Shown piece by piece: positions 46,701 through 60,200 of a stretch of 64,000 nucleotides of DNA. The translations under genes and the position numbers were made by a program. How positions within the stretch are numbered: the stretch's first letter is position 1; each line of letters opens with the position of its first letter. The stretch spans positions 5,419,659-5,483,658 of the forward strand of contig JBLDXI010000024.1 in assembly GCA_047495785.1 (NCBI GenBank), given 5' to 3'. The notes under the pieces were generated by a model. It was not told the origin of the DNA. It did no database searches and saw only the letters and a list, made by a program, of their open reading frames with translations. Source of the stretch: Lepidodermella squamata. Lineage: Eukaryota > Gastrotricha.

Positions 46701-49700
46701 ATGCCGAACATGGGCGACACGTGCAAGGGCTGCTAATAGCGATTCCAGCCAGTTTTGGCTGGCAGCGAAATACCGGTCATCCGAATTGTACGCGAATCGC
46801 CTGCAAACGTGTTTTCGCTTGCTGCCACTAACGAATAGAGCAGGGCTATGCGTGATTTCGCCGGTTTCAGGATGATGCCGAACATGGGCGACACGTGCAA
46901 GGGCTGCTAATAGCGATTCCAGCCAGTTTTGGCTGGCAGCGAAATACCGGTCATCCGAATTGTACGCGAATCGCCTGCATACGTGTTTGCGCTTGCTGCC
47001 ACTAACAAATAGAGCACGGCTATGCGTGATTTGCCCGGTTTCAGGATGATGCCGAACATGGGCGACACGTGCAAGGGCTGCTAATAGCGATTCCAGCCAG
47101 TTTTGGCTGCCAGCGAAATACCGGTCATCCGAATTGTACGCGAATCGCCTGCAAACGTGTTTGCGCTTGCTGCCACTAACGAATAGAGCACGGCTATGCG
47201 TAATTTGCCCGGTTTCAGGATGATGCCGAACATGGGCGACACGTGCAAGGGCTGCTAATAGCGATTCCAGCCAGTTTTGGCTGGCAGCGAAATACCGGTC
47301 ATCCGAATTGTACGCGAATCGCCTGCAAACGTGTTTTCGCTTGCTGCCACTAACGAATAGAGCAGGGCTATGCGTGATTTCCCCGGTTTCAGGATGATGC
47401 CGAACATGGGCGACACGTGCAAGGGCTGCTAATAGCGATTCCAGCCAGTTTTGGCTGGCAGCGAAATACCGGTCATCCGAATTGTACGCGAATCGCCTGC
47501 AAACGTGTTTGCGCTTGCTGCCACTAACGAATAGAGCAGGGCTATGCGTGATTTGCCCGGTTTCAGGATGATGCCGAACATGGGCGACACGAGCAAGGGC
47601 TGCTAATAGCGATTCCAGCCAGTTTTGGCTGGCAGCGAAATACCGGTCATCCGAATTGTACGCGAATCGCCTGCAAACGTGTTTGCGCTTGCTGCCACTA
47701 ACGAATAGAGCACGGCTATGCGTGATTTCGCCGGTTTCAGGATGATGCCGAACATGGGCGACACGTGCAAGGGCTGCTAATAGCGATTCCAGCCAGTTTT
47801 GGCTGCCAGCGAAATACCGGTCATCCGAATTGTACGCGAATCGCCTGCAAACGTGTTTGCGCTTGCTGCCACTAACGAATAGAGCACGGCTATGCGTGAT
47901 TTCCCCGGTTTCAGGATGATGCCGAACATGGGCGACACGAGCAAGGGCTGCTAATAGCGATTCCAGCCAGTTTTGGCTGGCAGCGAAATACCGGTCATCC
48001 GAATTGTACGCGAATCGCCTGCAAACGTGTTTGCGCTTGCTGCCACTAACAAATAGAGCACGGCTATGCGTGATTTGCCCGGTTTCAGGATGATGCCGAA
48101 CATGGGCGACACGTGCAAGGGCTGCTAATAGCGATTCCAGCCAGTTTTGGCTGGCAGCGAAATACCGGTCATCCGAATTGTACGCGAATCGCCTGCATAC
48201 GTGTTTGCGCTTGCTGCCACTAACAAATAGAGCACGGCTATGCGTGATTTGCCCGGTTTCAGGATGATGCCGAACATGGGCGACACGAGCAAGGGCTGCT
48301 AATAGCGATTCCAGCCAGTTTTGGCTGGCAGCGAAATACCGGTCATCCGAATTGTACGCGAATCGCCTGCAAACGTGTTTGCGCTTGCTGCCACTAACAA
48401 ATAGAGCACGGCTATGCGTGATTTGCCCGGTTTCAGGATGATGCCGAACATGGGCGACACGTGCAAGGGCTGCTAATAGCGATTCCAGCCAGTTTTGGCT
48501 GGCAGCGAAATACCGGTCATCCGAATTGTACGCGAATCGCCTGCATACGTGTTTGCGCTTGCTGCCACTAACAAATAGAGCACGGCTATGCGTGATTTGC
48601 CCGGTTTCAGGATGATGCCGAACATGGGCGACACGAGCAAGGGCTGCTAATAGCGATTCCAGCCAGTTTTGGCTGGCAGCGAAATACCGGTCATCCGAAT
48701 TGTACGCGAATCGCCTGCAAACGTGTTTTCGCTTGCTGCCACTAACGAATAGAGCAGGGCTATGCGTGATTTCCCCGGTTTCAGGATGATGCCGAACATG
48801 GGCGACACGTGCAAGGGCTGCTAATAGCGATTCCAGCCAGTTTTGGCTGGCAGCGAAATACCGGTCATCCGAATTGTACGCGAATCGCCTGCAAACGTGT
48901 TTGCGCTTGCTGCCACTAACAAATAGAGCACGGCTATGCGTGATTTGCCCGGTTTCAGGATGATGCCGAACATGGGCGACACGTGCAAGGGCTGCTAATA
49001 GCGATTCCAGCCAGTTTTGGCTGCCAGCGAAATACCGGTCATCCGAATTGTACGCGAATCGCCTGCAAACGTGTTTGCGCTTGCTGCCACTAACGAATAG
49101 AGCACGGCTATGCGTGATTTCCCCGGTTTCAGGATGATGCCGAACATGGGCGACACGAGCAAGGGCTGCTAATAGCGATTCCAGCCAGTTTTGGCTGGCA
49201 GCGAAATACCGGTCATCCGAATTGTACGCGAATCGCCTGCAAACGTGTTTGCGCTTGCTGCCACTAACAAATAGAGCACGGCTATGCGTGATTTGCCCGG
49301 TTTCAGGATGATGCCGAACATGGGCGACACGTGCAAGGGCTGCTAATAGCGATTCCAGCCAGTTTTGGCTGGCAGCGAAATACCGGTCATCCGAATTGTA
49401 CGCGAATCGCCTGCATACGTGTTTGCGCTTGCTGCCACTAACAAATAGAGCACGGCTATGCGTGATTTGCCCGGTTTCAGGATGATGCCGAACATGGGCG
49501 ACACGAGCAAGGGCTGCTAATAGCGATTCCAGCCAGTTTTGGCTGGCAGCGAAATACCGGTCATCCGAATTGTACGCGAATCGCCTGCAAACGTGTTTGC
49601 GCTTGCTGCCACTAACGAATAGAGCAGGGCTATGCGTGATTTCCCCGGTTTCAGGATGATGCCGAACATGGGCGACACGTGCAAGGGCTGCTAATAGCGA

Positions 49701-50632
49701 TTCCAGCCAGTTTTGGCTGGCAGCGAAATACCGGTCATCCGAATTGTACGCGAATCGCCTGCAAACGTGTTTGCGCTTGCTGCCACTAACAAATAGAGCA
49801 CGGCTATGCGTGATTTGCCCGGTTTCAGGATGATGCCGAACATGGGCGACACGTGCAAGGGCTGCTAATAGCGATTCCAGCCAGTTTTGGCTGGCAGCGA
49901 AATACCGGTCATCCGAATTGTACGCGAATCGCCTGCAAACGTGTTTGCGCTTGCTGCCACTAACGAATAGAGCACGGCTATGCGTGATTTCCCCGGTTTC
50001 AGGATGATGCCGAACATGGGCGACACGTGCAAGGGCTGCTAATAGCGATTCCAGCCAGTTTTGGCTGGCAGCGAAATACCGGTCATCCGAATTGTACGCG
50101 AATCGCCTGCAAACGTGTTTGCGCTTGCTGCCACTAACAAATAGAGCACGGCTATGCGTGATTTGCCCGGTTTCAGGATGATGCCGAACATGGGCGACAC
50201 GTGCAAGGGCTGCTAATAGCGATTCCAGCCAGTTTTGGCTGGCAGCGAAATACCGGTCATCCGAATTGTACGCGAATCGCCTGCAAACGTGTTTGCGCTT
50301 GCTGCCACTAACGAATAGAGCACGGCTATGCGTGATTTCCCCGGTTTCAGGATGATGCCGAACATGGGCGACACGTGCAAGGGCTGCTAATAGCGATTCC
50401 AGCCAGTTTTGGCTGGCAGCGAAATACCGGTCATCCGAATTGTACGCGAATCGCCTGCAAACGTGTTTGCGCTTGCTGCCACTAACAAATAGAGCACGGC
50501 TATGCGTGATTTGCCCGGTTTCAGGATGATGCCGAACATGGGCGACACGTGCAAGGGCTGCTAATAGCGATTCCAGCCAGTTTTGGCTGGCAGCGAAATA
50601 CCGGTCATCCGAATTGTACGCGAATCGCCTGC
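40629..50632 (-). other. ATG-less open frame through about 56 satellite monomers
   Basis: With a 58-codon period, one minus-strand frame has no stop from the single-base deletion near 50632 down to a TAA at 40629-40631, about 3,330 codons. Each period includes HVRHHPETGQITHSRALFVS, SKRKHVCRRFAYNSDDRYF and QNWLESLLAALARVA, and has no methionine. The other five frames contain stops in every monomer. Coding status is unproven. Listed because most array variants are silent in this frame. Confidence 0.5.
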
Positions 50633-53600
50633 AACGTGTTTGCGCTTGCTGCCACTAACGAATAGAGCACGGCTATGCGTGATTTGCCCGGTTTCAGGAT
50701 GATGCCGAACATGGGCGACACGTGCAAGGGCTGCTAATAGCGATTCCAGCCAGTTTTGGCTGGCAGCGAAATACCGGTCATCCGAATTGTACGCGAATCG
50801 CCTGCATACGTGTTTGCGCTTGCTGCCACTAACGAATAGAGCACGGCTATGCGTGATTTGCCCGGTTTCAGGATGATGCCGAACATGGGCGACACGAGCA
50901 AGGGCTGCTAATAGCGATTCCAGCCAGTTTTGGCTGGCAGCGAAATACCGGTCATCCGAATTGTACGCGAATCGCCTGCAAACGTGTTTGCGCTTGCTGC
51001 CACTAACGAATAGAGCAGGGCTATGCGTGATTTGCCCGGTTTCAGGATGATGCCGAACATGGGCGACACGAGCAAGGGCTGCTAATAGCGATTCCAGCCA
51101 GTTTTGGCTGGCAGCGAAATACCGGTCATCCGAATTGTACGCGAATCGCCTGCAAACGTGTTTGCGCTTGCTGCCACTAACGAATAGAGCACGGCTATGC
51201 GTGATTTCGCCGGTTTCAGGATGATGCCGAACATGGGCGACACGTGCAAGGGCTGCTAATAGCGATTCCAGCCAGTTTTGGCTGGCAGCGAAATACCGGT
51301 CATCCGAATTGTACGCGAATCGCCTGCAAACGTGTTTGCGCTTGCTGCCACTAACGAATAGAGCACGGCTATGCGTGATTTGCCCGGTTTCAGGATGATG
51401 CCGAACATGGGCGACACGTGCAAGGGCTGCTAATAGCGACTCCAGCCAGTTTTGGCTGGCAGCGAAATACCGGTCATCCGAATTGTACGCGAATCGCCTG
51501 CAAACGTGTTTGCGCTTGCTGCCACTAACGAATAGAGCACGGCTATGCGTGATTTGCCCGTTTTCAGGATGATGCCGAACATGGGCGACACGTGCAAGGG
51601 CTGCTAATAGCGATTCCAGCCAGTTTTGGCTGGCAGCGAAATACCGGTCATCCGAATTCTACGCGAATCGCCTGCAAACGTGTTTGCGCTTGCTGCCACT
51701 AACGAATAGAGCAGGGCTATGCGTGATTTGCCCGGTTTCAGGATGATGCCGAACATGGGCGACACGAGCAAGGGCTGCTAATAGCGATTCCAGCCAGTTT
51801 TGGCTGGCAGCGAAATACCGGTCATCCGAATTGTACGCGAATCGCCTGCATACGTGTTTGCGCTTGCTGCCACTAACAAATAGAGCAGGGCTATGCGTGA
51901 TTTGCCCGGTTTCAGGATGAGCCGAACATGGGCGACACGTGCAAGGGCTGCTAATAGCGACTCCAGCCAGTTTTGGCTGGCAGCGAAATACCGGTCATCC
52001 GAATTGTACGCGAATCGCCTGCAACGTGTTTGCGCTTGCTGCCACTAACAAATAGAGCAGGGCTATGCGTGATTTGCCCGGTTTCAGGATGATGCCGAAC
52101 ATGGGCGACACGTGCAAGGGCTGCTAATAGCGATTCCAGCCAGTTTTGGCTGGCAGCGAAATACCGGTCATCCGAATTGTACGCGAATCGCCTGCAAACG
52201 TGTTTGCGCTTGCTGCCACTAACGAATAGAGCACGGCTATGCGTGATTTGCCCGTTTTCAGGATGATGCCGAACATGGGCGACACGTGCAAGGGCTGCTA
52301 ATAGCGATTCCAGCCAGTTTTGGCCGGCAGCGAAATACCGGTCATCCGAATTGTACGCGAATCGCCTGCAAACGTGTTTGCGCTTGCTGCCACTAACGAA
52401 TAGAGCACGGCTATGCGTGATTTGCCCGGTTTCAGGATGATGCCGAACATGGGCGACACGTGCAAGGGCTGCTAATAGCGATTCCAGCCAGTTTTGGCTG
52501 GCAGCGAAATACCGGTCATCCGAATTGTACGCGAATCGCCTGCAAACGTGTTTGCGCTTGCTGCCACTAACGAATAGAGCACGGCTATGCGTGATTTCCC
52601 CGGTTTCAGGATGATGCCGAACATGGGCGACACGTGCAAGGGCTGCTAATAGCGATTCCAGCCAGTTTTGGCTGGCAGCGAAATACCGGTCATCCGAATT
52701 GTACGCGAATCGCCTGCAAACGTGTTTGCGCTTGCTGCCACTAACAAATAGAGCACGGCTATGCGTGATTTGCCCGGTTTCAGGATGATGCCGAACATGG
52801 GCGACACGTGCAAGGGCTGCTAATAGCGATTCCAGCCAGTTTTGGCTGGCAGCGAAATACCGGTCATCCGAATTGTACGCGAATCGCCTGCAACGTGTTT
52901 GCGCTTGCTGCCACTAACGAATAGAGCACGGCTATGCGTGATTTGCCCGGTTTCAGGATGATGCCGAACATGGGCGACACGTGCAAGGGCTGCTAATAGC
53001 GATTCCAGCCAGTTTTGGCTGGCAGCGAAATACCGGTCATCCGAATTGTACGCGAATCGCCTGCATACGTGTTTGCGCTTGCTGCCACTAACGAATAGAG
53101 CACGGCTATGCGTGATTTGCCCGGTTTCAGGATGATGCCGAACATGGGCGACACGAGCAAGGGCTGCTAATAGCGATTCCAGCCAGTTTTGGCTGGCAGC
53201 GAAATACCGGTCATCCGAATTGTACGCGAATCGCCTGCAAACGTGTTTGCGCTTGCTGCCACTAACGAATAGAGCAGGGCTATGCGTGATTTGCCCGGTT
53301 TCAGGATGATGCCGAACATGGGCGACACGAGCAAGGGCTGCTAATAGCGATTCCAGCCAGTTTTGGCTGGCAGCGAAATACCGGTCATCCGAATTGTACG
53401 CGAATCGCCTGCAAACGTGTTTGCGCTTGCTGCCACTAACGAATAGAGCACGGCTATGCGTGATTTCGCCGGTTTCAGGATGATGCCGAACATGGGCGAC
53501 ACGAGCAAGGGCTGCTAATAGCGATTCCAGCCAGTTTTGGCTGGCAGCGAAATACCGGTCATCCGAATTGTACGCGAATCGCCTGCAAACGTGTTTTCGC

Positions 53601-54274
53601 TTGCTGCCACTAACGAATAGAGCACGGCTATGCGTGATTTCGCCGGTTTCAGGATGATGCCGAACATGGGCGACACGTGCAAGGGCTGCTAATAGCGATT
53701 CCAGCCATTTGTGGCTGGCAGCGAAATACCGGTCATCCGAATTGTACGCGAATCGCCTGCAAACGTGTTGCGCTTGCCTGCCACTAACGAATAGAGCACG
53801 GCTATGCGTGATTTCCCGGTTCAGGATGATGCCGAACATGGCGACACGTGCAAGGGCTGCTAATAGCGATTCCAGCCAGTTTGGCTGGCAGCGAAATACC
53901 GGTCATCCGAATTGTACGCGAATCGCCTGCAAACGTGTTTGCGCTTGCTGCCACTGAACAAATAGAGCACGGCTATGCGTGATTTGCCCGGTTTCAGGAT
54001 GATGCCGAACATGGGCGACAGCGTGCAAGGGCTGCTAATAGCGATTCCAGCCAGTTTTGGCTGGCAGCGAAATACCGGTGCATCCGAATTGTACGCGACT
54101 CGCCTGCAACGTGTTTGCGCTTGCTGCCACTAACGAATAGAGCACGGCTATGCGTGATTTGCCGGGTTTCAGGTTGATGCCGAACATGGGCGACACGTGC
54201 AGGGCTGCTAATAGCGATTCCAGCAGTTTTGGCTGGCAGCGAAATACCGGTCATCCGAATTGTACGCGAATCGC
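40752..54274 (-). repeat. 174-bp tandem satellite array, first orientation
   Basis: About 78 head-to-tail monomers. Spacing of the word CAGGATGATG is exactly 174 bases over long distances (for example 40952 to 43910 is 17 units and 40952 to 50522 is 55 units). Monomers differ at a small set of recurrent positions: GCAAACG/GCATACG, ACGTGC/ACGAGC, AACAAAT/AACGAAT, GCACGG/GCAGGG, TTGCCC/TTCGCC/TTCCCC, GGCTGGC/GGCTGCC. Combinations recur at 348, 1218 and 4002 bases, so the array has higher-order structure. Strand is given as minus because the only open frame is on that strand. A centromeric or other heterochromatic location is plausible but unproven. Confidence 0.95.
54268..54274. other. Orientation switch point of the satellite
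   Basis: GAATCGC occurs in both orientations of the monomer. To its left the sequence follows one strand (GTACGCGAATCGC) and to its right the reverse strand (GAATCGCTATTA). The switch can be placed anywhere within these seven bases. It may be biological or an assembly or read artefact. Confidence 0.85.
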
Positions 54275-57200
54275 TATTAGGCAGCCCTTGCACGTGTCGC
54301 CCATGTCGGCACATCCTGAAAACGGGCAAATCACGCATAGCCGTGCTCTATTCGTTAGTGGCAGCAAGCGCAAACACGGTTTGCAGGCGATTCGCGTACA
54401 ATTCGGATGACCGGTATTTCGCTGCCAGCCAAAACTGGCTGGAGTCGCTATTAGCAGCCCTTGCACGTGTCGCCCATGTTCGGCATCATCCTGAACCGGC
54501 AAATCACGCATAGCCGTGCTCTATTCGTTAGTGGCAGCAAGCGCAAACACGTTTGCAGGCGATTCGCGTACAATTCGGATGACCGGTATTTCGCTGCCAG
54601 CCAAAACTGGCTGGAATCGCTATTAGCAGCCCTTGCACGTGTCGCCCATGTTCGGCATCATCCTGAACCGGCGAAATCACGCATAGCCGTGCTCTATTCG
54701 TTAGTGGCAGCAAGCGCAACACGTTTGCAGGCGATTCGCGTACAATTCGGATGACCGGTATTTCGCTGCCGGCCAAACTGGCTGGAATCGCTATTAGCAG
54801 CCTTGCACGTGTCGCCCATGTTCGGCATCATCTGAAAACGGGCAAATCACGCATAGCCGTGCTCTATTCGTTAGTGGCAGCAAGCGCAAACACGTTTGCA
54901 GGCGATTCGCGTACAATTCGGATGACCGGTATTTCGCTGCCAGCCAAAACTGGCTGGAGTCGCTATTAGCAGCCCTTGCACGTGTCGCCCATGTTCGGCA
55001 TCATCCTGAAACCGGGCAAATCACGCATAGCCGTGCTCTATTCGTTAGTGGCAGCAAGGCGCAAACACGTTTGCAGGCGATTCGCGTACAATTCGGATGA
55101 CCGGTATTTCGCTGCCAGCCAAACTGGCTGGAATCGCTATTAGCAGCCCTTGCACGTGTCGCCCATGTTCGGCATCATCCTGAAACCGGCGAAATCACGC
55201 ATAGCCGTGCTCTATTCGTTAGTGGCAGCAAGCGCAAACACGTTTGCAGGCGATTTCGCGTACAATTCGGATGACCGGTATTTCGCTGCCGGGCCAAACT
55301 GGCTGGAATCGCTATTAGCAGCCCTTGCACATGTCGCCCATGTTCGGCATCATCCTGAAAACGGGCAAATCACGCATAGCCGTGCTCTAATTCGTTAGTG
55401 GCAGCAAGCGCAAACACGTTTGCAGGCGATTCGCGTACAATTCGGATGACCGGTATTTCGCTGCCAGCCAAAACTGGCTGGAATCGCTATTAGCAGCCCT
55501 TGCACGTGTCGCCCATGTTCGGCATCATCCTGAAACCGGGCAAATCACGCATAGCCCTGCTCTATTTGTTAGTGGCAGCAAGCGCAAACACGTTGCAGGC
55601 GATTCGCGTACAATTCGGATGACCGGTATTTCGCTGCCAGCCAAAACTGCTGGAGTCGCTATTAGCAGCCCTTGCACGTGTCGCCCATGTTCGGCTCATC
55701 CTGAAACCGGGCAAATCACGGCATAGCCCTGCTCTATTTGTTAGTGGCAGCAAGCGCAAACACGTTTGCAGGCGATTCGCGTACAATTCGGATGACCGGT
55801 ATTTCGCTGCCAGCCAAAACTGGCTGGAGTCGCTATTAGCAGCCCTTGCACGTGTCGCCCATGTTCGGCTCATCCTGAAACCGGGCAAATCACGCATAGC
55901 CCGTGCTCTATTCGTTAGTGGCAGCGAGCGCAAACACGTTTGCAGGCCGATTCGCGTAGAATTCGGATGACCGGTATTTCGCTGCCAGCCAAAACTGGCT
56001 GGAATCGCTATTAGCAGCCCTTGCACGTGTCGGCCCATGGGTCGGCATCATCCTGAAAACGGGCAAATCACGCATAGCCGTGCTCTATTCGTTAGTGGCA
56101 GCAAGCGCAACACGTTTGCAGGCGATTCGCGTACAATTCGGATGACCGGTATTTCGCTGCCAGCCAAAACTGGCTGAGTCGCTATTAGCAGCCCTTGCAC
56201 GTGTCGCCCATGTTCGGCATCATCCTGAAACGGGCAAATCACGCATAGCCGTGCTCTATTCGTTAGTGGCAGCAAGCGCAAACACGTTTGCAGGCGATCG
56301 CGTACAATTCGGATGACCGGTATTTCGCTGCCAGCCAAAACTGGCTGGAATCGCTATTAGCAGCCCTTTGCACGTGTCGCCCATGTTCGGCATCATCCTG
56401 AAAACGGGCAAATCACGCATAGCCGTGCTCTATTCGTTAGTGGCAGCAAGCGCAAACACGTTTGCAGGCGATTCGCGTACAATTCGGATGACCGGTATTT
56501 CGCTGCCAGCCAAAACTGGCTGGAGTCGCTATTAGCAGCCCTTGCTCGTGTCGCCCATGTTCGGCATCATCCTGAAACCGGGCAAATCACGCATAGCCGT
56601 GCTCTATTCGTTAGTGGCAGCAAGCGCAAACACGTTTGCAGGCGATTCGCGTACAATTCGGATGACCGGTATTTCGCTGCCAGCCAAAACTGGCTGGAAT
56701 CGCTATTAGCAGCCCTTGCTCGTGTCGCCCATGTTCGGCATCATCCTGAAACCGGGCGAAATCACGCATAGCCCGTGCTCTATTCGTTAGTGGCAGCAAG
56801 CGCAAACACGTTTGCAGGCGATTCGCGTTACAATTCGGATGACCGGTATTTTCGCTGCCAGCCCAAACTGGCTGGAATCGCTATTAGCAGCCCTTGCTCG
56901 TGTCGCCCATGTTCGGCATCATCCTGAAACCGGGCAAATCACGCATAGCCGTGCTCTATTCGTTAGTGGCAGCAAGCGCAAACACGTTTGCAGGCGATTC
57001 GCGTACAATTCGGATGACCGGTATTTCGCTGCAGCCAAAACTGGCTGGAATCGCTATTAGCAGCCCTTGCTCGTGTCGCCCATGTTCGGCATCATCCTGA
57101 AACCGGGCAAATCACGCATAGCCGTGCTCTATTCGTTAGTGGCAGCAAGCGCAAACACGTTGCAGGCGATTCGCGTACAATTCGGATGACCGGTATTTCG

Positions 57201-60200
57201 CTGCCAGCCAAAACTGGCTGGAATCGCTATTAGCAGCCCTTGCACGTGTCGGCCCATGTTCGGCATCATCCTGAAACCGGGGCAAATCACGCATAGCGTG
57301 CTCTATTCGTTAGTGGCAGCAAGCGCAAACACGTTTGCAGGCGATTCGCGTACAATTCGGATGACCGGTATTTCGCTGCCAGCCAAAACTGGCCTGGAAT
57401 CGCTATTAGCAGCCCTTGCACGTGTCGCCCATGTTCGGCATCATCCTGAAACCGGGCAAATCACGCATAGCCGTGCTCTATTTGTTAGTGGCAGCAAGCG
57501 CAAACACGTTTGCAGGCGATTCGCGTACAATTCGGATGACCGGTATTTCGCTGCCAGCCAAAACTGGCTGGAATCGCTATTAGCAGCCCTTGCACGTGTC
57601 GCCATGTTCGGCATCATCCTGAACCGGGAAATCACGCATAGCCGTGCTCTATTCGTTAGTGGCAGCAAGCGCAAACACGTTTGCAGGCGATTCGCGTACA
57701 ATTCGGATGACCGGTATTTCGCTGCCAGCCAAAACTGGCTGGAATCGCTATTAGCAGCCCTTGCACGTGTCGCCCATGTTCGGCATCATCCTGAAACCGG
57801 CGAAATCACGCATAGCCGTGCTCTATTCGTTAGTGGCAGCAAGCGAAAACACGTTTGCAGGCGATTCGCGTACAATTCGGATGACCGGTATTTCGCTGCC
57901 AGCCAAAACTGGCTGGAATCGCTATTAGCAGCCCTTGCTCGTGTCGCCCATGTTCGGCATCATCCTGAAACCGGCGAAATCACGCATAGCCGTGCTCTAT
58001 TCGTTTAGTGGCAGCAAGCGCAAACACGTTTGCAGGCGATTCGCGTACAATTCGGATGACCGGTATTTCGCTGCCAGCCAAAACTGGCTGGAATCGCTAT
58101 TAGCAGCCCTTGCTCGTGTCGCCCATGTTCGGCATCATCCTGAAACCGGGCAAATCACGCATAGCCCTGCTCTATTCGTTAGTGGCAGCAAGCGCAAACA
58201 CGTTTGCAGGCGATTCGCGTACAATTCGGATGACCGGTATTTCGCTGCCAGCCAAAACTGGCTGGAATCGCTATTAGCAGCCCTTGCTCGTGTCGCCCAT
58301 GTTCGGCATCATCCTGAAACCGGGCAAATCACGCATAGCCGTGCTCTATTCGTTAGTGGCAGCAAGCGCAAACACGTATGCAGGCGATTCGCGTACAATT
58401 CGGATGACCGGTTATTTCGCTGCCAGCCAAAACTGGCTGGAATCGCTATTAGCAGCCCTTGCACGTGTCGCCCATGTTCGGCATCATCCTGAAACCGGGC
58501 AAATCACGCATAGCGTGCTCTATTCTTAGTGGCAGCAAGCGCAAACACGTTTGCAGGCGATTCGCGTACAATTCGGATGACCGGTATTTCGCTGCAGCCA
58601 AAACTGGCTGGAATCGCTATTAGCAGCCCTTGCACGTGTCGCCCATGTTCGGCATCATCCTGAAACCGGGCAAATCACGCATAGCCGTGCTCTATTTGTT
58701 AGTGGCAGCAAGCGCAAACACGTTTGCAGGCGATTCGCGTACAATTCGGATGACCGGTATTTCGCTGCCAGCCAAAACTGGCTGGAATCGCTATTAGCAG
58801 CCCTTGCACGTGTCGCCCATGTTCGGCATCATCCTGAAACCGGGGAAATCACGCATAGCCGTGCTCTATTCGTTAGTGGCAGCAAGCGCAAACACGTTTG
58901 CAGGCGATTCGCGTACAATTCGGATGACCGGTATTTCGCTGCCAGCCAAAACTGGCTGGAATCGCTATTAGCAGCCCTTGCACGTGTCGCCCATGTTCGG
59001 CATCATCCTGAAACCGGGCAAATCACGCATAGCCGTGCTCTATTCGTTAGTGGCAGCAAGCGCAAACACGTTTGCAGGCGATTCGCGTACAATTCGGATG
59101 ACCGGTATTTCGCTGCCGCCAAAACTGGCTGGAATCGCTATTAGCAGCCCTTGCACGTGTCGCCATGTTCGGCATCATCCTGAAAACGGGCAAATCACGC
59201 ATAGCCGTGCTCTATTCGTTAGTGGCAGCAAGCGCAAACACGTTTGCAGGCGATTCGCGTACAATTCGGATGACCGGTATTTCGCTGCCAGCCAAAACTG
59301 GCTGGAATCGCTATTAGCAGCCCTTGCACGTGTCGCCCATGTTCGGCATCATCTGAAACCGGCAAATCACGCATAGCCCTGCTCTATTTGTTAGTGGCAG
59401 CAAGCGCAAACACGTTGCAGGCGATTCGCGTACAATTCGGATGACCGTATTTCGCTGCCAGCCAAAACTGGCTGGAGTCGCTATTAGCAGCCCTTGCACG
59501 TGTCGCCCATGTTCGGCTCATCCTGAAACCGGGCAAATCACGCATAGCCGTGCTCTATTTGTTAGTGGCAGCAAGCGCAAACACGTATGCAGGCGATTCG
59601 CGTACAATTCGGATGACCGGTATTTCGCTGCCAGCCAAAACTGGCTGGAATCGCTATTAGCAGCCCTTGCTCGTGTCGCCCATGTTCGGCATCATCCTGA
59701 AACCGGCAAATCACGCATAGCCCTGCTCTATTCGTTAGTGGCAGCAAGCGCAAACACGTTTGCAGCGATTCGCGTACGAATTCGGATGACCGGTATTTCG
59801 CTGCCAGCCAAAACTGGCTGGAATCGCTATTAGTAGCCCTTGCACGTGTCGCCCATGTTCGGCATCATCCTGAAACCGGCGAAATCACGCATAGCCGTGC
59901 TCTATTCGTTAGTGGCAGCAAGCGCAAACACGTTTGCAGGCGATTCGCGTACAATTCGGATGACCGGTATTTCGCTGCCAGCCAAACTGGCTGGAATCGC
60001 TATTAGCAGCCCTTGCACGTGTCGCCCATGTTCGGCATCATCCTGAAACCGGGCAAATCACGCATAGCCCGTGCTCTATTCGTTAGTGCAGCAAGCGCAA
60101 ACACGTTTGCAGGCGATTCGCGTACAATTCGGATGACCGGTATTTCGCTGCCAGCCAAAACTGGCTGGAATCGCTATAGCAGCCCTTGCACGTGTCGCCA

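Noticed and set aside
52820-53839. 339-residue minus-strand frame in the satellite as a discrete gene
   Set aside because: It is the general satellite frame bounded by one-base deletions; its ATG comes from a shifted frame at the edge.
40752-54274. Regular repeats suggesting a CRISPR array
   Set aside because: The units are contiguous 174-bp monomers with no unique spacers, in a eukaryotic genome.
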